A stretch of 64,000 bases of DNA from Nocardiopsis sp. CC223A (GCF_030766825.1 NZ_JASFDV010000011.1:48478-112477); one strand, 5' to 3'; numbered from the stretch's first letter, positions 34,764 through 44,586 are shown. Notes: generated by a model from the sequence alone, not told the origin. A program made the numbers and translations.

Positions 34764-36002
34764 TCAGGGCAGGTTCCAGCGCTGGACGGCGCTGCCGTCG
34801 CAGTCCGCGATCTCGGTGCGGGTCCCGTCGGTCTGCACCCGGCCGACCGGTTGCAGGCAGCGCCCCGACTGCGGGTTGCGCAGCCCCTGGCCGCCGGTGT
34901 GCGTCCACTGCTGGGCGCCGGTCCCGTTGCAGGTCCACAGCTGGACCCGGGTGCCCGCGGCGGTGCCGCCGCCCGCCACGTCCAGGCACCGGTCGTAGGC
35001 GCGGACGGTGCCGTCGGAGCCCACCGTCCACTGCTGGGCCTGGTTCCCGTTGCAGTTCGCGAGCTGGATCGGGGTGCCGTCGGCGTTGGCCGCGCCCGCC
35101 ACGTCCAGGCAGATCCCGTTGGAGGCGGTGATGGTGCCGGTGCCGCCGCCTCCGCCGTCGAGGGAGTACACGCGCACGTAGTCCACCAGCATCTGCTGCG
35201 GGAACCGCGTGCTGCCGTCGGGGTAGCCGGGCCAGTTCCCGCCGACGGCCACGTTGAGGATCATGAAGAACGGCTGGTCGAACACCCACGGGTCGCCGCC
35301 GGTGTCGGCGGGGGTGATGGAGTGGTAGACGTCGCCGTCCACCGACCAGGTGATGGAGCCGGGGCGCCAGTCGACGGCGAAGGTGTGGAAGTCGTCGGCG
35401 AACGACCAGCCCTGCGGGTGCATGTAGGAGCCGCTGATGCCCTCGCCGCCGGAGTAGCCGGGGCCGTGGACGGTGCCGTGGACCAGGTGGGGTTCGCGGC
35501 CGATGTTCTCCATGATGTCGATCTCGCCGGAGTTCGGCCACGGGGTGCCGGGGAAGTCGCCGCCGAGCATCCAGAAGGCGGGCCAGATGCCCTGGCCGCG
35601 CGGGATCTTGATGCGGGCCTCGACCCGGCCGAAGTGCGGCTGGACCTTGTTCCGGGTGGTCATCCGGGCCGAGGTGTAGCTCCCGTCGGCCTCGCGGCGC
35701 GCGGTGATGACGAGGTTGCCGTTGCCGTCCAGGGCCGAGTTGGCGCGGCTGTTCGTGTAGTTCTGGAGTTCGTTGTTGCCCCAGCCGTGGTCGCCGGTCT
35801 CGTGGTTCCAGTTCGCGGCGGAGGGAGCGCTCCCAGAGGCACCGTTGAACTCGTCGGACCAGATCAGCGCGGCCTGCGCGGTGGCGGCCGGTTCGGCCTC
35901 GGCGGGGGCGGGGGCGGCGGCGGAGGTGCCGGGGACCAGGAGGGCCAGGGCGGCCACGGCCGCCGTGACGGACAGGGGGGTGCGGAATCGTCTGGTGCGC
36001 AT
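34764..36002 (-). CDS. secreted GH16 beta-glucanase with ricin-type lectin domain
   Basis: A 412-residue secreted enzyme that cuts beta-1,3-glucans (laminarinase type). It has a signal peptide (RRFRTPLSV...LVPGTSAAAPA, cleavage about residue 30-35). A GH16 domain follows (about 45-285) with the catalytic signature E160-I-D162-I-M-E165, where the first Glu is nucleophile and the second acid/base, preceded by W-P-A-F-W-M. A glycine linker leads to a CBM13/ricin B-type lectin with Q-x-W repeats (QQWTV, QQWTH, QRWNL). ATG 36002 puts the signal peptide at the N-terminus. A 17-bp palindrome lies 115 bp upstream. Confidence 0.93.
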   Translation of the reverse strand: MRTRRFRTPLSVTAAVAALALLVPGTSAAAPAPAEAEPAATAQAALIWSDEFNGASGSAPSAANWNHETGDHGWGNNELQNYTNSRANSALDGNGNLVITARREADGSYTSARMTTRNKVQPHFGRVEARIKIPRGQGIWPAFWMLGGDFPGTPWPNSGEIDIMENIGREPHLVHGTVHGPGYSGGEGISGSYMHPQGWSFADDFHTFAVDWRPGSITWSVDGDVYHSITPADTGGDPWVFDQPFFMILNVAVGGNWPGYPDGSTRFPQQMLVDYVRVYSLDGGGGGTGTITASNGICLDVAGAANADGTPIQLANCNGNQAQQWTVGSDGTVRAYDRCLDVAGGGTAAGTRVQLWTCNGTGAQQWTHTGGQGLRNPQSGRCLQPVGRVQTDGTRTEIADCDGSAVQRWNLP

Positions 36003-36116
36003 GCGCGTACTCCGGGGGGTGGTCCCGCCCCGGGGGGGCGGGGAGCGGACGGAGCGGTCGCGCCGCCGGGGCGCGACCATGGCGACCGAGCGCGGTCGCC
36101 GGGTGACCCACTGAAT

Positions 36117-36133
36117 CGTAAAGTGACTTTACG
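36117..36133. promoter_or_regulatory. 17-bp palindrome upstream of GH16
   Basis: CGTAAAGTGACTTTACG: 8-bp arms around a central G, strikingly AT-rich in this genome. Position and symmetry suggest an operator for a substrate-responsive repressor of the glucanase. Confidence 0.65.
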
Positions 36134-36209
36134 TTTAGTTAAGGCCCCGGAACAAGAGGTGGGACCCGATCTCTTGGGGGTCGTGTTCCCGCCGGTCAGG
36201 TCCGATCCC

Positions 36210-36312
36210 CCGGGTCGTGCTCCGCCCGGGCCCGGTTCCGCCCGGGTCGTGCTCCACCCGGTGCGGGTGTCATCCGGCCGTGTTCCGCCCGGGCCCGGGC
36301 GGACCGCCCGGG
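36210..36312. repeat. CCGGGTCGTGCTCC repeats and hairpin after the SIP gene
   Basis: CCGGGTCGTGCTCC(G/A)CCCGG occurs at 36210-36229 and 36242-36261, and GTTCCGCCCGGG near 36235 and 36281. The series ends in CCCGGGCGG-A-CCGCCCGGG (36294-36312), a hairpin that can terminate the minus-strand SIP transcript. No gene lies between 36003 and 36331. Confidence 0.65.
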
Positions 36313-36331
36313 CCGCCCCGCGGCGTGTGCG

Positions 36332-37129
36332 TCACTTGTAGGCGGCCGCCCCGTGCCGCCAGTACCCGATGAACGAGATGTGCGTCTTGGGCACCCCGCG
36401 CCCGCGCACCAGCTCCCGGCGCAGCCCCGTCGGCAGGGCCCGCTCCCCGGCCAGGAAGCAGTACGGGGTCCCCGCGGGCAGGTCCGCCGCCAGCACCGTC
36501 CGCAGCGCCAGCTCGCCGGGCACGCCACCGCCGCCGTCGCGCGGCAGCCAGTGCAGGTTCACGCCCTCGGGGACCTCGACCTCGCGGACGTCGGCGGACT
36601 CGGGGACCTCCAGGAACACCTCGGCGCGCAGGTCCCGCGGGGCCCGCTCGACGATCGACAGCAGCGCCGGCACCGCGCTCTCGTCGCCCACCAGCAGCTG
36701 CCAGTCGGCGTCCTCGGGCGGCAGGTAGTAGTACCCCTCGGCGAACAGGCCGGCCTCGTCGCCCTCCTTCGCGTTCAGCGCCCAGCCGGAGGCGGGGGCC
36801 TCGGAGCCGTGCACCGCGAACTCGATGTCCAGCTCCAGGCGCTCGGCGTCGAACCGGCGGGGCGTGTAGTTGCGGAAGAGCGGCTTCTCCGCGGAGGGCA
36901 TCAGGTAGTACTTCGCGATCCAGCCGTTGCCCGCGGCCTGGGGCAGCCGCAGTCGCTGCTGGCCCTCCCGGGGCAGGAACAGCCGTGCGCACTGGTCCAG
37001 GCCCAGGAACTCGAAGTCCGCGAGCTCCTCGCCGCCCAGGGTCACGGTGATGAAGTTCGGGGTGGTCCGCTCGGTGCGGACGACGCGGGCGCGGACCATG
37101 GCGCGGCGCTCGGGGTTGCGGATCTTCAT
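36332..37129 (-). CDS. siderophore-interacting protein (FAD-dependent ferric reductase)
   Basis: A 265-residue SIP-family flavoprotein that reduces ferric siderophores in the cytoplasm to release iron. The FAD-binding motif R86-N-Y-T89 followed by P-R-R-F is clear. Then comes the S-G-W/A-L-N-A-K-E-G-D-E loop, the L-V-G-D-E-S-A-V-P-A nucleotide site, and the closing I-S-F-I-G-Y-W-R-H-G-A. Full length for the family. It is preceded by an iron-box-like sequence at 37196-37214, so iron repression by an IdeR/DmdR regulator is likely. It is monocistronic here with no siderophore transporter next to it. Confidence 0.92.
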   Translation of the reverse strand: MKIRNPERRAMVRARVVRTERTTPNFITVTLGGEELADFEFLGLDQCARLFLPREGQQRLRLPQAAGNGWIAKYYLMPSAEKPLFRNYTPRRFDAERLELDIEFAVHGSEAPASGWALNAKEGDEAGLFAEGYYYLPPEDADWQLLVGDESAVPALLSIVERAPRDLRAEVFLEVPESADVREVEVPEGVNLHWLPRDGGGGVPGELALRTVLAADLPAGTPYCFLAGERALPTGLRRELVRGRGVPKTHISFIGYWRHGAAAYK

Positions 37130-37195
37130 GGGGCCGTCTCTCTATCTCCCGGCGGAGGGGTGGGGGCGGGCGCCCGCAGGGGAGCCCGGTCGCGG

Positions 37196-37214
37196 TTAGG
37201 TTAGCCTACCCAAC
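37196..37214. promoter_or_regulatory. IdeR/DmdR iron-box-like site
   Basis: TTAGGTTAGCCTACCCAA fits the actinobacterial iron-box pattern TTAGGTTAGGCTAACCTAA in its whole left half and partly on the right. It lies 67-85 bp upstream of the SIP start codon. Confidence 0.75.
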
Positions 37215-37429
37215 TCTTGGCCGGGGTTTCGGGGAGGCCGCTCCGGGGAACCGGTAGGGGACCCGGCCAGGCGGTCGCCACAAAAAACCCCCGAAAGAAT
37301 TCCGAAACCGCGTCATAGGCGATCCGCGTGAACGTATTGAGGGTGAACCGAAAACCCGGACGCTGCGTCAATCCGCACGAGGAGTGCACCGCACGCCCGA
37401 GTCAGCCGTCCCCCATGGAAGGACCGCCG

Positions 37430-37795
37430 ATGAGCGCCACCCCCGCCCCCGACCAGCCCTACCAGCGTCCCGTCGACCCGGCCGGCCTGGTCGGCCGCTG
37501 GGTCCGCGTGGACGACCGGAACCCCGCCTCCGTCGGGGTCCTCGACCACGCCCGGCGGGCCGCCGGGAGCACCGGCTGGGAGTGGGAGCTGCGCACGTCC
37601 GAGGGCGTGGTCTCGGGGCACGGCCCGCTGGCGGCCCGGCCCCTGACCGACCCGGCCGACCTGCGCTCGGCCCGCCGCAGAATGCGCGCGGAGCTGGCCG
37701 ACCTGGCGGAGTTCGGCGTCCCGGGGGACCCGGCCCTGGTGCGGGCCGCCGACGACCTGGACCTCCTGGAGCTGGAGGCCGCGGCCCGGCCCTGA
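37430..37795 (+). CDS. hypothetical protein
   Basis: An unrecognised 121-residue protein. GGAAGGA precedes ATG 37430. The first 25 residues are proline-rich. The middle reads as beta strands (LVGRWVRVDDRNP, WEWELRTSEGVV, in short pieces) and the C-terminal half is helical (DLRSARRRMRAELADL, then a leucine/acidic tail). The size and basic-then-acidic helix suggest a small regulatory or scaffold protein, but nothing specific. It is divergent from the SIP gene and shares the region with the iron box. Confidence 0.55.
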   Translation: MSATPAPDQPYQRPVDPAGLVGRWVRVDDRNPASVGVLDHARRAAGSTGWEWELRTSEGVVSGHGPLAARPLTDPADLRSARRRMRAELADLAEFGVPGDPALVRAADDLDLLELEAAARP

Positions 37796-37973
37796 GCCGG
37801 GTGTTCCGCCCGCTCGGAACAGGCGCATTCCGGGCGGGTGTCGTCCCCGGCCCCTCGGGTCGGGTTTCGGACGGTCCCGGCTCCGAAGGGGACACCGAGG
37901 CCGTCCCGGCCGAAAGCCGTGATCTCCCTGCCATTCGTCACTCTGGTCACGGAAATGGACAGGTCAGACGTAC

Positions 37974-38086
37974 GAGTACCTGTGGGTACTCCGCACCAAT
38001 GGCGGCTGTCACACTCCCGGTCGTCGGCGCGTGACAACCCCCTGCGTGACCGGTGCGTCTCTGTCAGAGACGGTGTCCACACCGTC
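37974..38086. promoter_or_regulatory. cluster of three palindromes upstream of a small membrane protein gene
   Basis: GAGTACC-TGTG-GGTACTC (37974-37991), CGTCTCTGTCAGAGACG (38056-38072) and GACGGTGT-CC-ACACCGTC (38069-38086); the last two overlap. All are perfect. They lie in a 337-bp gap (37796-38132) with no gene and could be operators or leader hairpins. Confidence 0.6.
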
Positions 38087-38132
38087 ACACGCGCACCATG
38101 GAACGACGTGCGTACGGCAGGGGGAGACTGGG

Positions 38133-38324
38133 ATGGAGGGACGCAACGGCGTTCTCATGGAGACCGGGGCCTACTGGCTCCTCTACGTGGTCTCCGTCTG
38201 CGGCACGCTGATGCACTGGAGGCTGGGCAACGAGGTACTGGCGGCGATCTGCGGGGCGGCCGCCGTGCTGGCGGCACTGCGCATCGCGGCCCGGCACCGC
38301 GACGACCTCGCCGCGCACCGCTGA
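38133..38324 (+). CDS. small membrane protein
   Basis: A 63-residue protein: short charged N-terminus, a first helix [19 protein letters not shown] at about 14-28, a second [21 protein letters not shown] at about 35-52, and a basic tail ending [15 protein letters not shown] lies 7-12 bases before ATG 38133, a good site, and codon usage is normal, so I accept it in spite of the size. Function unknown. The palindrome cluster upstream suggests tight regulation. It lies 128 bp ahead of mshC, which has its own promoter. Confidence 0.6.
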   Translation: MEGRNGVLMETGAYWLLYVVSVCGTLMHWRLGNEVLAAICGAAAVLAALRIAARHRDDLAAHR

Positions 38325-38452
38325 CCGCGTCCGCCCACGGCCGAACCCCGCGCCCCCGCCGCAGATTCCCCGCTCCCGTGGGGGGATCATCACCGTGGAC
38401 GCCGCCCCTCCCCGGGCGTTCGCCGACCCGGTGTCCGGATAGTCTTCCCGGT

Positions 38453-39676
<1,224 letters not shown>

Positions 39677-39811
39677 CGTCCTCCCCGAGGCGGACTCGGG
39701 GATTTCCCCGGCCCCGCGGCCGTGGGCGCGGTGCACCGGGAGGCGGCGGCGACCGTCCCGGCGGACGGGCGGAGGCCGGGACCCGACCCGTCCGCGGCCC
39801 TCGGACCGCGA

Positions 39812-39928
39812 TGGTGCCCCACCGGGTGGTGTGACCTCGTTCGGCTCCAGAGCCCCAGAGGTGACGGCGTGCTGGTCGGCGATTTGTTCTTGCTCGAACA
39901 ACCGTTGTTCTCACACCACTCCACGGGA
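39812..39928 (+). repeat. 117-bp dispersed intergenic repeat, copy 2
   Basis: Gap-free match to 34520-34636. Here the outer arms pair better (GTGGTGTGA with TCACACCAC, 9 bp) and the inner GAACAAC-C-GTTGTTC is nearly perfect. Like copy 1 it lies between convergent genes (mshC and a lipoprotein) and has the same orientation. The surrounding 39677-40116 holds no gene. Confidence 0.85.
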
Positions 39929-40002
39929 CACGACCCGGGCCGCAACACGCCCGGACAGGGGCGCGGGGACGGGGCCTCGGCGCCGCACGCCCGGTACCGC
40001 GC

Positions 40003-40036
40003 CCGCGGCCCGGCCGGACGTCCGGCCGGGCCGCGG
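40003..40036. terminator. 34-bp perfect palindrome, bidirectional terminator
   Basis: Arms of 17 bp starting CCGCGGCCCGGCCGGAC meet without a spacer; the folded form would have an ACGT-centred loop. It lies 80 bp beyond the stop of the minus-strand lipoprotein gene. Confidence 0.8.
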
Positions 40037-40116
40037 TGTGTTCGGGACGGCGGTCGGGGCCCGCACCGGGTTCCCCGTTCGGGAGCGCTCCCGGAAAGTG
40101 GTGCGGGCCCGCCGGG

Positions 40117-40683
40117 TCAGCGGCCGATGGTCCAGGGTCCGTTGGCCCGGATGTGCAGGTAGGCGACCTCTTCGGGAGTGGCGCCGATCAGCACGTCGGT
40201 CAGCGTGACGCTCCCCTCGTAGACGCCGATCTCGTTGACGATGCTCCCGAGGCCCTCCCCGCCCTCGCTGTAGGGGGAGATGATGAAGTTGCCGGTGCCC
40301 GAGTGGGTGAGCTCCAGGACCGTGGCGGTCGAAGCCGTCCAGTCGAGCCGGTAGAACGCCTCCCCGGACCCGCTGAGCCAGTAGTTGTCCTCGGCCCAGG
40401 CCTGGGCCTGGGAGGCGTCCATGGGCAGACCGCCCGCGGTGTCGGTGTCCCCGGTGTCGGGGGTGTCCGCGACCGGGCTCTCCCCGCCCTGCTCGGTGGC
40501 GTCCGGTTCGGCGTCCGCGGTCGGCTCGGTCGTCGCGGACTCCTCTCCGTCGATCGGCTCCAGCTCACCGACCGAGAAGGAGCACGAGGTCAGGGCCGTG
40601 GCGAGAGTGAGGGAGGCGATCGCGGCGGCCGCCCGGGCGAGCACGGTACCGGTGGGGGAGGGGAAGGTGATGCTGCGGTTCAT
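40117..40683 (-). CDS. putative lipoprotein
   Basis: A 188-residue secreted lipoprotein. Residues 1-33 are a signal peptide ending in the lipobox L-T-S-C. After the lipidated cysteine comes an acidic, threonine/proline-rich linker of about 55 residues (EPIDGEESATTEPTADAEPD and similar). A folded domain follows from about residue 95 with W-A-E-D-N-Y-W-L-S-G-S-G-E-A-F-Y-R-L-D-W, a beta-rich core and the closing H-I-R-A-N-G-P-W-T-I-G-R. I do not recognise the family. It would be matured by the Lnt encoded at 657. Confidence 0.75.
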   Translation of the reverse strand: MNRSITFPSPTGTVLARAAAAIASLTLATALTSCSFSVGELEPIDGEESATTEPTADAEPDATEQGGESPVADTPDTGDTDTAGGLPMDASQAQAWAEDNYWLSGSGEAFYRLDWTASTATVLELTHSGTGNFIISPYSEGGEGLGSIVNEIGVYEGSVTLTDVLIGATPEEVAYLHIRANGPWTIGR

Positions 40684-40977
40684 CAGGGGTTTCCCAGCGT
40701 AGATGCGAGTGGGTCCGCTTCTCCCACCCGCCCCGGCGTTCGGTGCCGGAGTGAAGCGGGGGAAGTCGTTCTCCCATGGGACGCCGCCTTTCCCCGGCGG
40801 GTTCCGCTCACCCGCGAGCAGGGACCGGGGCCCGTCCGGTGCCCGGCGCCCGGGGGTGCGGGCGGTCGCGCGGACGCCGGGGGAATCCCCGCCGGAACGG
40901 CGGTGAACCGGGCATTCGGCATCCCCCGCGGGGAACCCGGGCCCGGAAACGTCGGTGGGCGCTGCCACGATCCAGGC

Positions 40978-41901
40978 ATGAGCACAGGAATCGACGTACT
41001 CGCCGCCACCGACTGGAAGAGGACCTGCCACGCCTACGGGCCGGGTACCGACGTGCCCGAGCACCTGTCCCTCCTGCTCTCCGACGACCCGGCCGACCAC
41101 GCCCGGGCCCTGGACCACCTCTACTCCGCGGTGATCCACCAGGGCACCGTCTACTCGGCGACCGTTCCGGCGGCCCGGTACGTCGCCGGGATCCTGGCCG
41201 ACCCGCGGCTGGACGCACCGGTCGACGGGGCGCCCCTGCGGGCGCGCCTGCTCGGCTTCCTGCGCCACGCCGCCGGGGGGATCGCCGGCCACCTGTACGA
41301 GCCCGCGCCCCCGGTTCTGGACGAGGCCGAACGCGACCGGATCTACGCGGCCATGGCCTCCGACGACGAGGACGAGGTCATCGACGTCTGGGAGGACGAG
41401 GCCATCGAATCCCTCATGTACCACGAGGCGGGGGTGGCCCTGCGCGACGCCGCCCCGGAGCTGTACGCGGCGGTGCACCCCCACCTCACCCACCCCGACC
41501 GGCTCACCCGTATCCACGCGGTGGAGGCGGCGGGGGCCATTGCCCACCTGGGCGGGCCGGCCCCGGACCTGTCGGGGGCGGCCGACATGGCCGAGACCCG
41601 GGACGAGGGCGCGGTCATCGTCCTGGTGCTGGGGGAGACCGGCGGAGACACCACGGAGTTCCTCACCCACGCCGACCCGGCGATCCGGGCCTGCGCGGCG
41701 CTCGCCCCGGGGCAGCGGGGGAACCCGGACGCGCTCGCCGAACTGCTGGAGGCCGTGCGCGACCCGGAGGCGGCCCAGGGGTGGTTCGAGCGGTGCCCCG
41801 AGCGCTTCGCCGTTCCCGGGAGGGTGCGTTCCGTCCTCATGCGCGAGGCCGTCAGCCGCTGCGGGCCGGACGCCGTCGAGCGGGTGCTCGCCACCCCCTG
41901 A
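40978..41901 (+). CDS. HEAT-repeat-like protein
   Basis: A 307-residue all-helical protein. Repeated helical pairs carry the HEAT pattern, for example DHARALDHLYSAVIHQGTVY, the central LRDAAPELYAAVHPHL and the D-R-L-T-R-I-H-A-V-E-A-A-G-A-I-A-H-L segment. The middle is very acidic (ASDDEDEVIDVWEDEA). Similar HEAT proteins are found singly in Streptomyces and Nocardiopsis, often near polymorphic-toxin immunity genes; no toxin is seen here. The ATG lacks an obvious Shine-Dalgarno. It is transcribed ahead of the chimeric kinase gene, with 170 bp between. Confidence 0.7.
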   Translation: MSTGIDVLAATDWKRTCHAYGPGTDVPEHLSLLLSDDPADHARALDHLYSAVIHQGTVYSATVPAARYVAGILADPRLDAPVDGAPLRARLLGFLRHAAGGIAGHLYEPAPPVLDEAERDRIYAAMASDDEDEVIDVWEDEAIESLMYHEAGVALRDAAPELYAAVHPHLTHPDRLTRIHAVEAAGAIAHLGGPAPDLSGAADMAETRDEGAVIVLVLGETGGDTTEFLTHADPAIRACAALAPGQRGNPDALAELLEAVRDPEAAQGWFERCPERFAVPGRVRSVLMREAVSRCGPDAVERVLATP

Positions 41902-42071
41902 CCAGCCGGGTTCCGGGTCCGGTGCACGTGCAGATGCTTCGCACCTTAAGACTTCCTTAGCCGACCCATAAGGTCACGTGAAACCACTGCCCTGTCCGAT
42001 TCCTCCTGATCTACGTTTGTTTCGCCGGTCGGCTCCGACCGGGTTCCCACAGACAGACGGAGGTGGCAGAG

Positions 42072-43877
42072 GTGGCCCTCATGCAGGGTGTCGAAGCGTT
42101 CCACGGGGAGCCGGGCCTCCTCGGCCCGGAGGCACTCCCCACCGATGTGCGCCGTCGGGTGTCGGCGCTGGCCCGTACCCCCCGGCTGCTGGTCGCCTGC
42201 GACTACGACGGCGCCCTGGCCCCCCTGGACACCGACCACCGCCCCGACCGCCGCCCCCTGCCCGAAGCCGTCCGCGCCCTGCGCGAGCTGGCCGAACTCC
42301 CCGGCACCGTGTGCGCGGTCATCTCCGCCCGCCCCCTGCGCGACCTGGCCGCCCTGTCCCGCCTGCCCGGCGAGGTCCGCCTGGTCGGCGCGCACGGCAC
42401 CGAGTTCGACACCGACCTGGCCGCGGACCCCTCCGCGCACGGCAAGGCCGAGGCCCTGGAGGTGCTGCGCGACCGGACCGACGCCACCGCCGTGCTGTAC
42501 ATGGGCGGCGGCGACGGCGAGGAACCGGTGTTCCTGCACCTGTCCGGCGCCGACGCCGGCATCCGGGTCGGGGACGCGGACGCGCCCTCGGTGGCCGCCC
42601 ACCGGGTCGCCGACACCCCGGCCGCCGCCCAGCTGCTGGCGCTGCTGGCCGCCGAGCGCCGCTCCTGGGTGTTCGGCGAGCGCCCCACCCCGATCGAGCG
42701 CATGTCGCTGCTGTCCGACCGGGCCTCGGTGGCCCTGGTGGGCCCCGATGCCCGCCTGCTGTGGCTGTGCCACCCCGAACCCGACTCCCCGGCCCTGTTC
42801 GCCGAGCTGCTGGGCGGGCGCTCGGCGGGGGTGTTCGCGATCGCCCCCGCCCACCGGGGCCTGCCCCTGGGGCAGCGCTACGAGCCGGGCACCATGACGG
42901 TGCGCACCCGGTTCTCCCGGCTGGAGGTCATCGACTACCTGGCCGCCGGCGCCGTCCTGCGCGAGGCCGGGCCGGCCGCGGCCGCCCTGGTGGCGGCCGC
43001 GGCGGTGGCCGTGCTCGCCGCGGTCGCCGCGGCCGACCGGCTCAGCGTGCCCGCCCGCCGGGCGCTGCACGCCCTGGCGATGACGGCGGTGGCCATCGGG
43101 GCGGGGCGGCTCAACGCCCGCGTCCGGGTGCGCGGACCGCGCGACCTGGTCGTGCTGGGCAACTCCATCAACACGATCGGCGAGCACGTCCAGGAACTCC
43201 TCGCCAAGGAACGGGAGATGGTCGCCGACGTCTCCCACCGGCTGCGCACCCCCCTGACCGCACTGCGGCTGGACGCCGAACTCCTGCCCGGGGCGGAGGG
43301 GGAGCGCATCCGGGAGGCGGTCAGCGCCCTGGAACGGGACGTGGACGAGATCATCCGCAACGCGCGCCCGCGCCCCGACGTGCTCACCGCGGAACTGGAG
43401 TCCGACCTGGTCGCGGTGGTGCGCGAGCGGATGGGGTTCTGGTCCGTGTTCGGCGAGGACCAGGGCCGCGAGGTGGAGGTGGACCTGCCCGACACCCCGG
43501 CGCGGGTGGCACTGCCCCCGCAGGAGTGCGCGGCGGTGCTCGACGCCCTGGTCGGCAACGTGTTCCGGCACACCCCGGCGGGGAGCCCGCTGGCGGTGAC
43601 CGTGGTCCGCCACGCCGGGTGGGTGACGCTCATCGTGGAGGACGCCGGGCCGGGGTTCGCCGACCCGGCGGCGGCGCTGCGCCGGGGGGCCAGCGGCGGC
43701 GGGTCCACCGGGCTGGGTCTGGACATCGTCCGCAACGCCGTCGAGGCCATCCGCGGCACGGTCCACCTGGAACGGGGACGGCTGGGCGGGGCGCGGGTGC
43801 GGGCCCGGTTCGCCGAGGCGGGGGTCCCGCACGCGGCCGAGCCGCCGCGGGCGTGGCGGCTGCGGCGCTCGGGCTGA
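42072..43877 (+). CDS. chimera: trehalose-phosphatase-like HAD + GH15 N-terminal piece + sensor histidine kinase
   Basis: One uninterrupted 601-codon frame joins three families. Residues 36-200 resemble OtsB: D44-Y-D46-G (HAD motif I), CAVISARPL (motif II), GAHGTEF, HGKAEAL (lysine motif). The usual cap domain of about 75 residues between the last two is missing, and motif IV is changed (YMGGGDGEEP instead of a G-D-D-x-T-D-E form). Residues 205-290 match the start of GH15 trehalase/glucoamylase (PIERMSLLSDR, ARLLWLCHPEPDSPALF, GTMTVRTRFS) and then stop. Residues 301-322 are a membrane helix, followed by a HAMP domain (A-I-G-A-G-R-L-N-A-R-V-R-V), HisKA with H389 (VADVSHRLRTPL), and an HATPase with N, G1 (EDAGPGF) and G2 (GGSTGLGL) boxes. 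No response regulator follows. GTG 42072 is preferred for its GGAGG site. Confidence 0.85.
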   Translation: MALMQGVEAFHGEPGLLGPEALPTDVRRRVSALARTPRLLVACDYDGALAPLDTDHRPDRRPLPEAVRALRELAELPGTVCAVISARPLRDLAALSRLPGEVRLVGAHGTEFDTDLAADPSAHGKAEALEVLRDRTDATAVLYMGGGDGEEPVFLHLSGADAGIRVGDADAPSVAAHRVADTPAAAQLLALLAAERRSWVFGERPTPIERMSLLSDRASVALVGPDARLLWLCHPEPDSPALFAELLGGRSAGVFAIAPAHRGLPLGQRYEPGTMTVRTRFSRLEVIDYLAAGAVLREAGPAAAALVAAAAVAVLAAVAAADRLSVPARRALHALAMTAVAIGAGRLNARVRVRGPRDLVVLGNSINTIGEHVQELLAKEREMVADVSHRLRTPLTALRLDAELLPGAEGERIREAVSALERDVDEIIRNARPRPDVLTAELESDLVAVVRERMGFWSVFGEDQGREVEVDLPDTPARVALPPQECAAVLDALVGNVFRHTPAGSPLAVTVVRHAGWVTLIVEDAGPGFADPAAALRRGASGGGSTGLGLDIVRNAVEAIRGTVHLERGRLGGARVRARFAEAGVPHAAEPPRAWRLRRSG

Positions 43878-44062
43878 TCGCACTCTCGGAACCGGCTGGT
43901 CGGGAACCCGGTTTCGGACTGGAGTGAAACCGCGGACATCTCGGGTGCGCAGGGGGTGTTCGTCCGGTTTCGGGGCGATGTGAACGCGGTCGGTGACCAC
44001 CTGTGGCCAACAGCCCCGCCGTTCCCCGGAATCCGCTACCGAAGCGTGGTGGGATACCCCCC

Positions 44063-44476
44063 ATGAAGACGCAGCCCCAATCCCCCGCACGACTCAGTCC
44101 CGCGGCCGAGCTCATCGCCGCCTTCGTCTCGACCGGCGCCGCCCTGGGCGACCGGGCCGACCTGGCGCACTTCCTGCGCGCCCACCGCCTGGCCGCCGAG
44201 GGGGCCATCCCCATCACCCTGGCCGACCTGGACGAGGCCATCGCCCTGCGCGAGGGCATCCGCGCCGTCCTGGACCCGGCCGCCGAACCCGACCAGGAGG
44301 CGCTGGCCCGCGGCCAGAAGGTGCTGGACGGCCTGCGCGTCACCGTGCGCCTACAGCCCTCCCGAGAGCAGCTGGCCCCGGCCGTCGTGGACGAGGTCCG
44401 CCGCGGCCTGGCCCGCATCGCCGGCGCCTGGGCCGCCGTGCTCGCCAACGGCGAGTGGCGCCACCTGCGCGGGTAG
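44063..44476 (+). CDS. ABATE-domain-like protein lacking the CGNR zinc finger
   Basis: A 137-residue protein resembling the N-terminal ABATE domain of CGNR-type stress regulators: L-S-P-A-A-E-L-I-A-A-F-V-S-T-G, L-A-H-F-L, and the L-D-E-A-I-A-L-R-E-G-I-R-A-V-L helix. The C-terminal CGNR zinc-finger that normally binds DNA is absent; the chain ends at G-E-W-R-H-L-R-G where the finger would begin. It may be a truncated regulator or a stand-alone ligand domain. ATG 44063 has weak upstream signal. Confidence 0.6.
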   Translation: MKTQPQSPARLSPAAELIAAFVSTGAALGDRADLAHFLRAHRLAAEGAIPITLADLDEAIALREGIRAVLDPAAEPDQEALARGQKVLDGLRVTVRLQPSREQLAPAVVDEVRRGLARIAGAWAAVLANGEWRHLRG

Positions 44477-44586
44477 GCCCCGCCCACCGGACCCGAGGCG
44501 CCCCGGCGGGCGCCGGTGGCCACCGGGTGCCCGGGGACACGGCGAAGGGGCGGACGCGGACCCCGCCCGCCCCTCCCCGAGACCGC

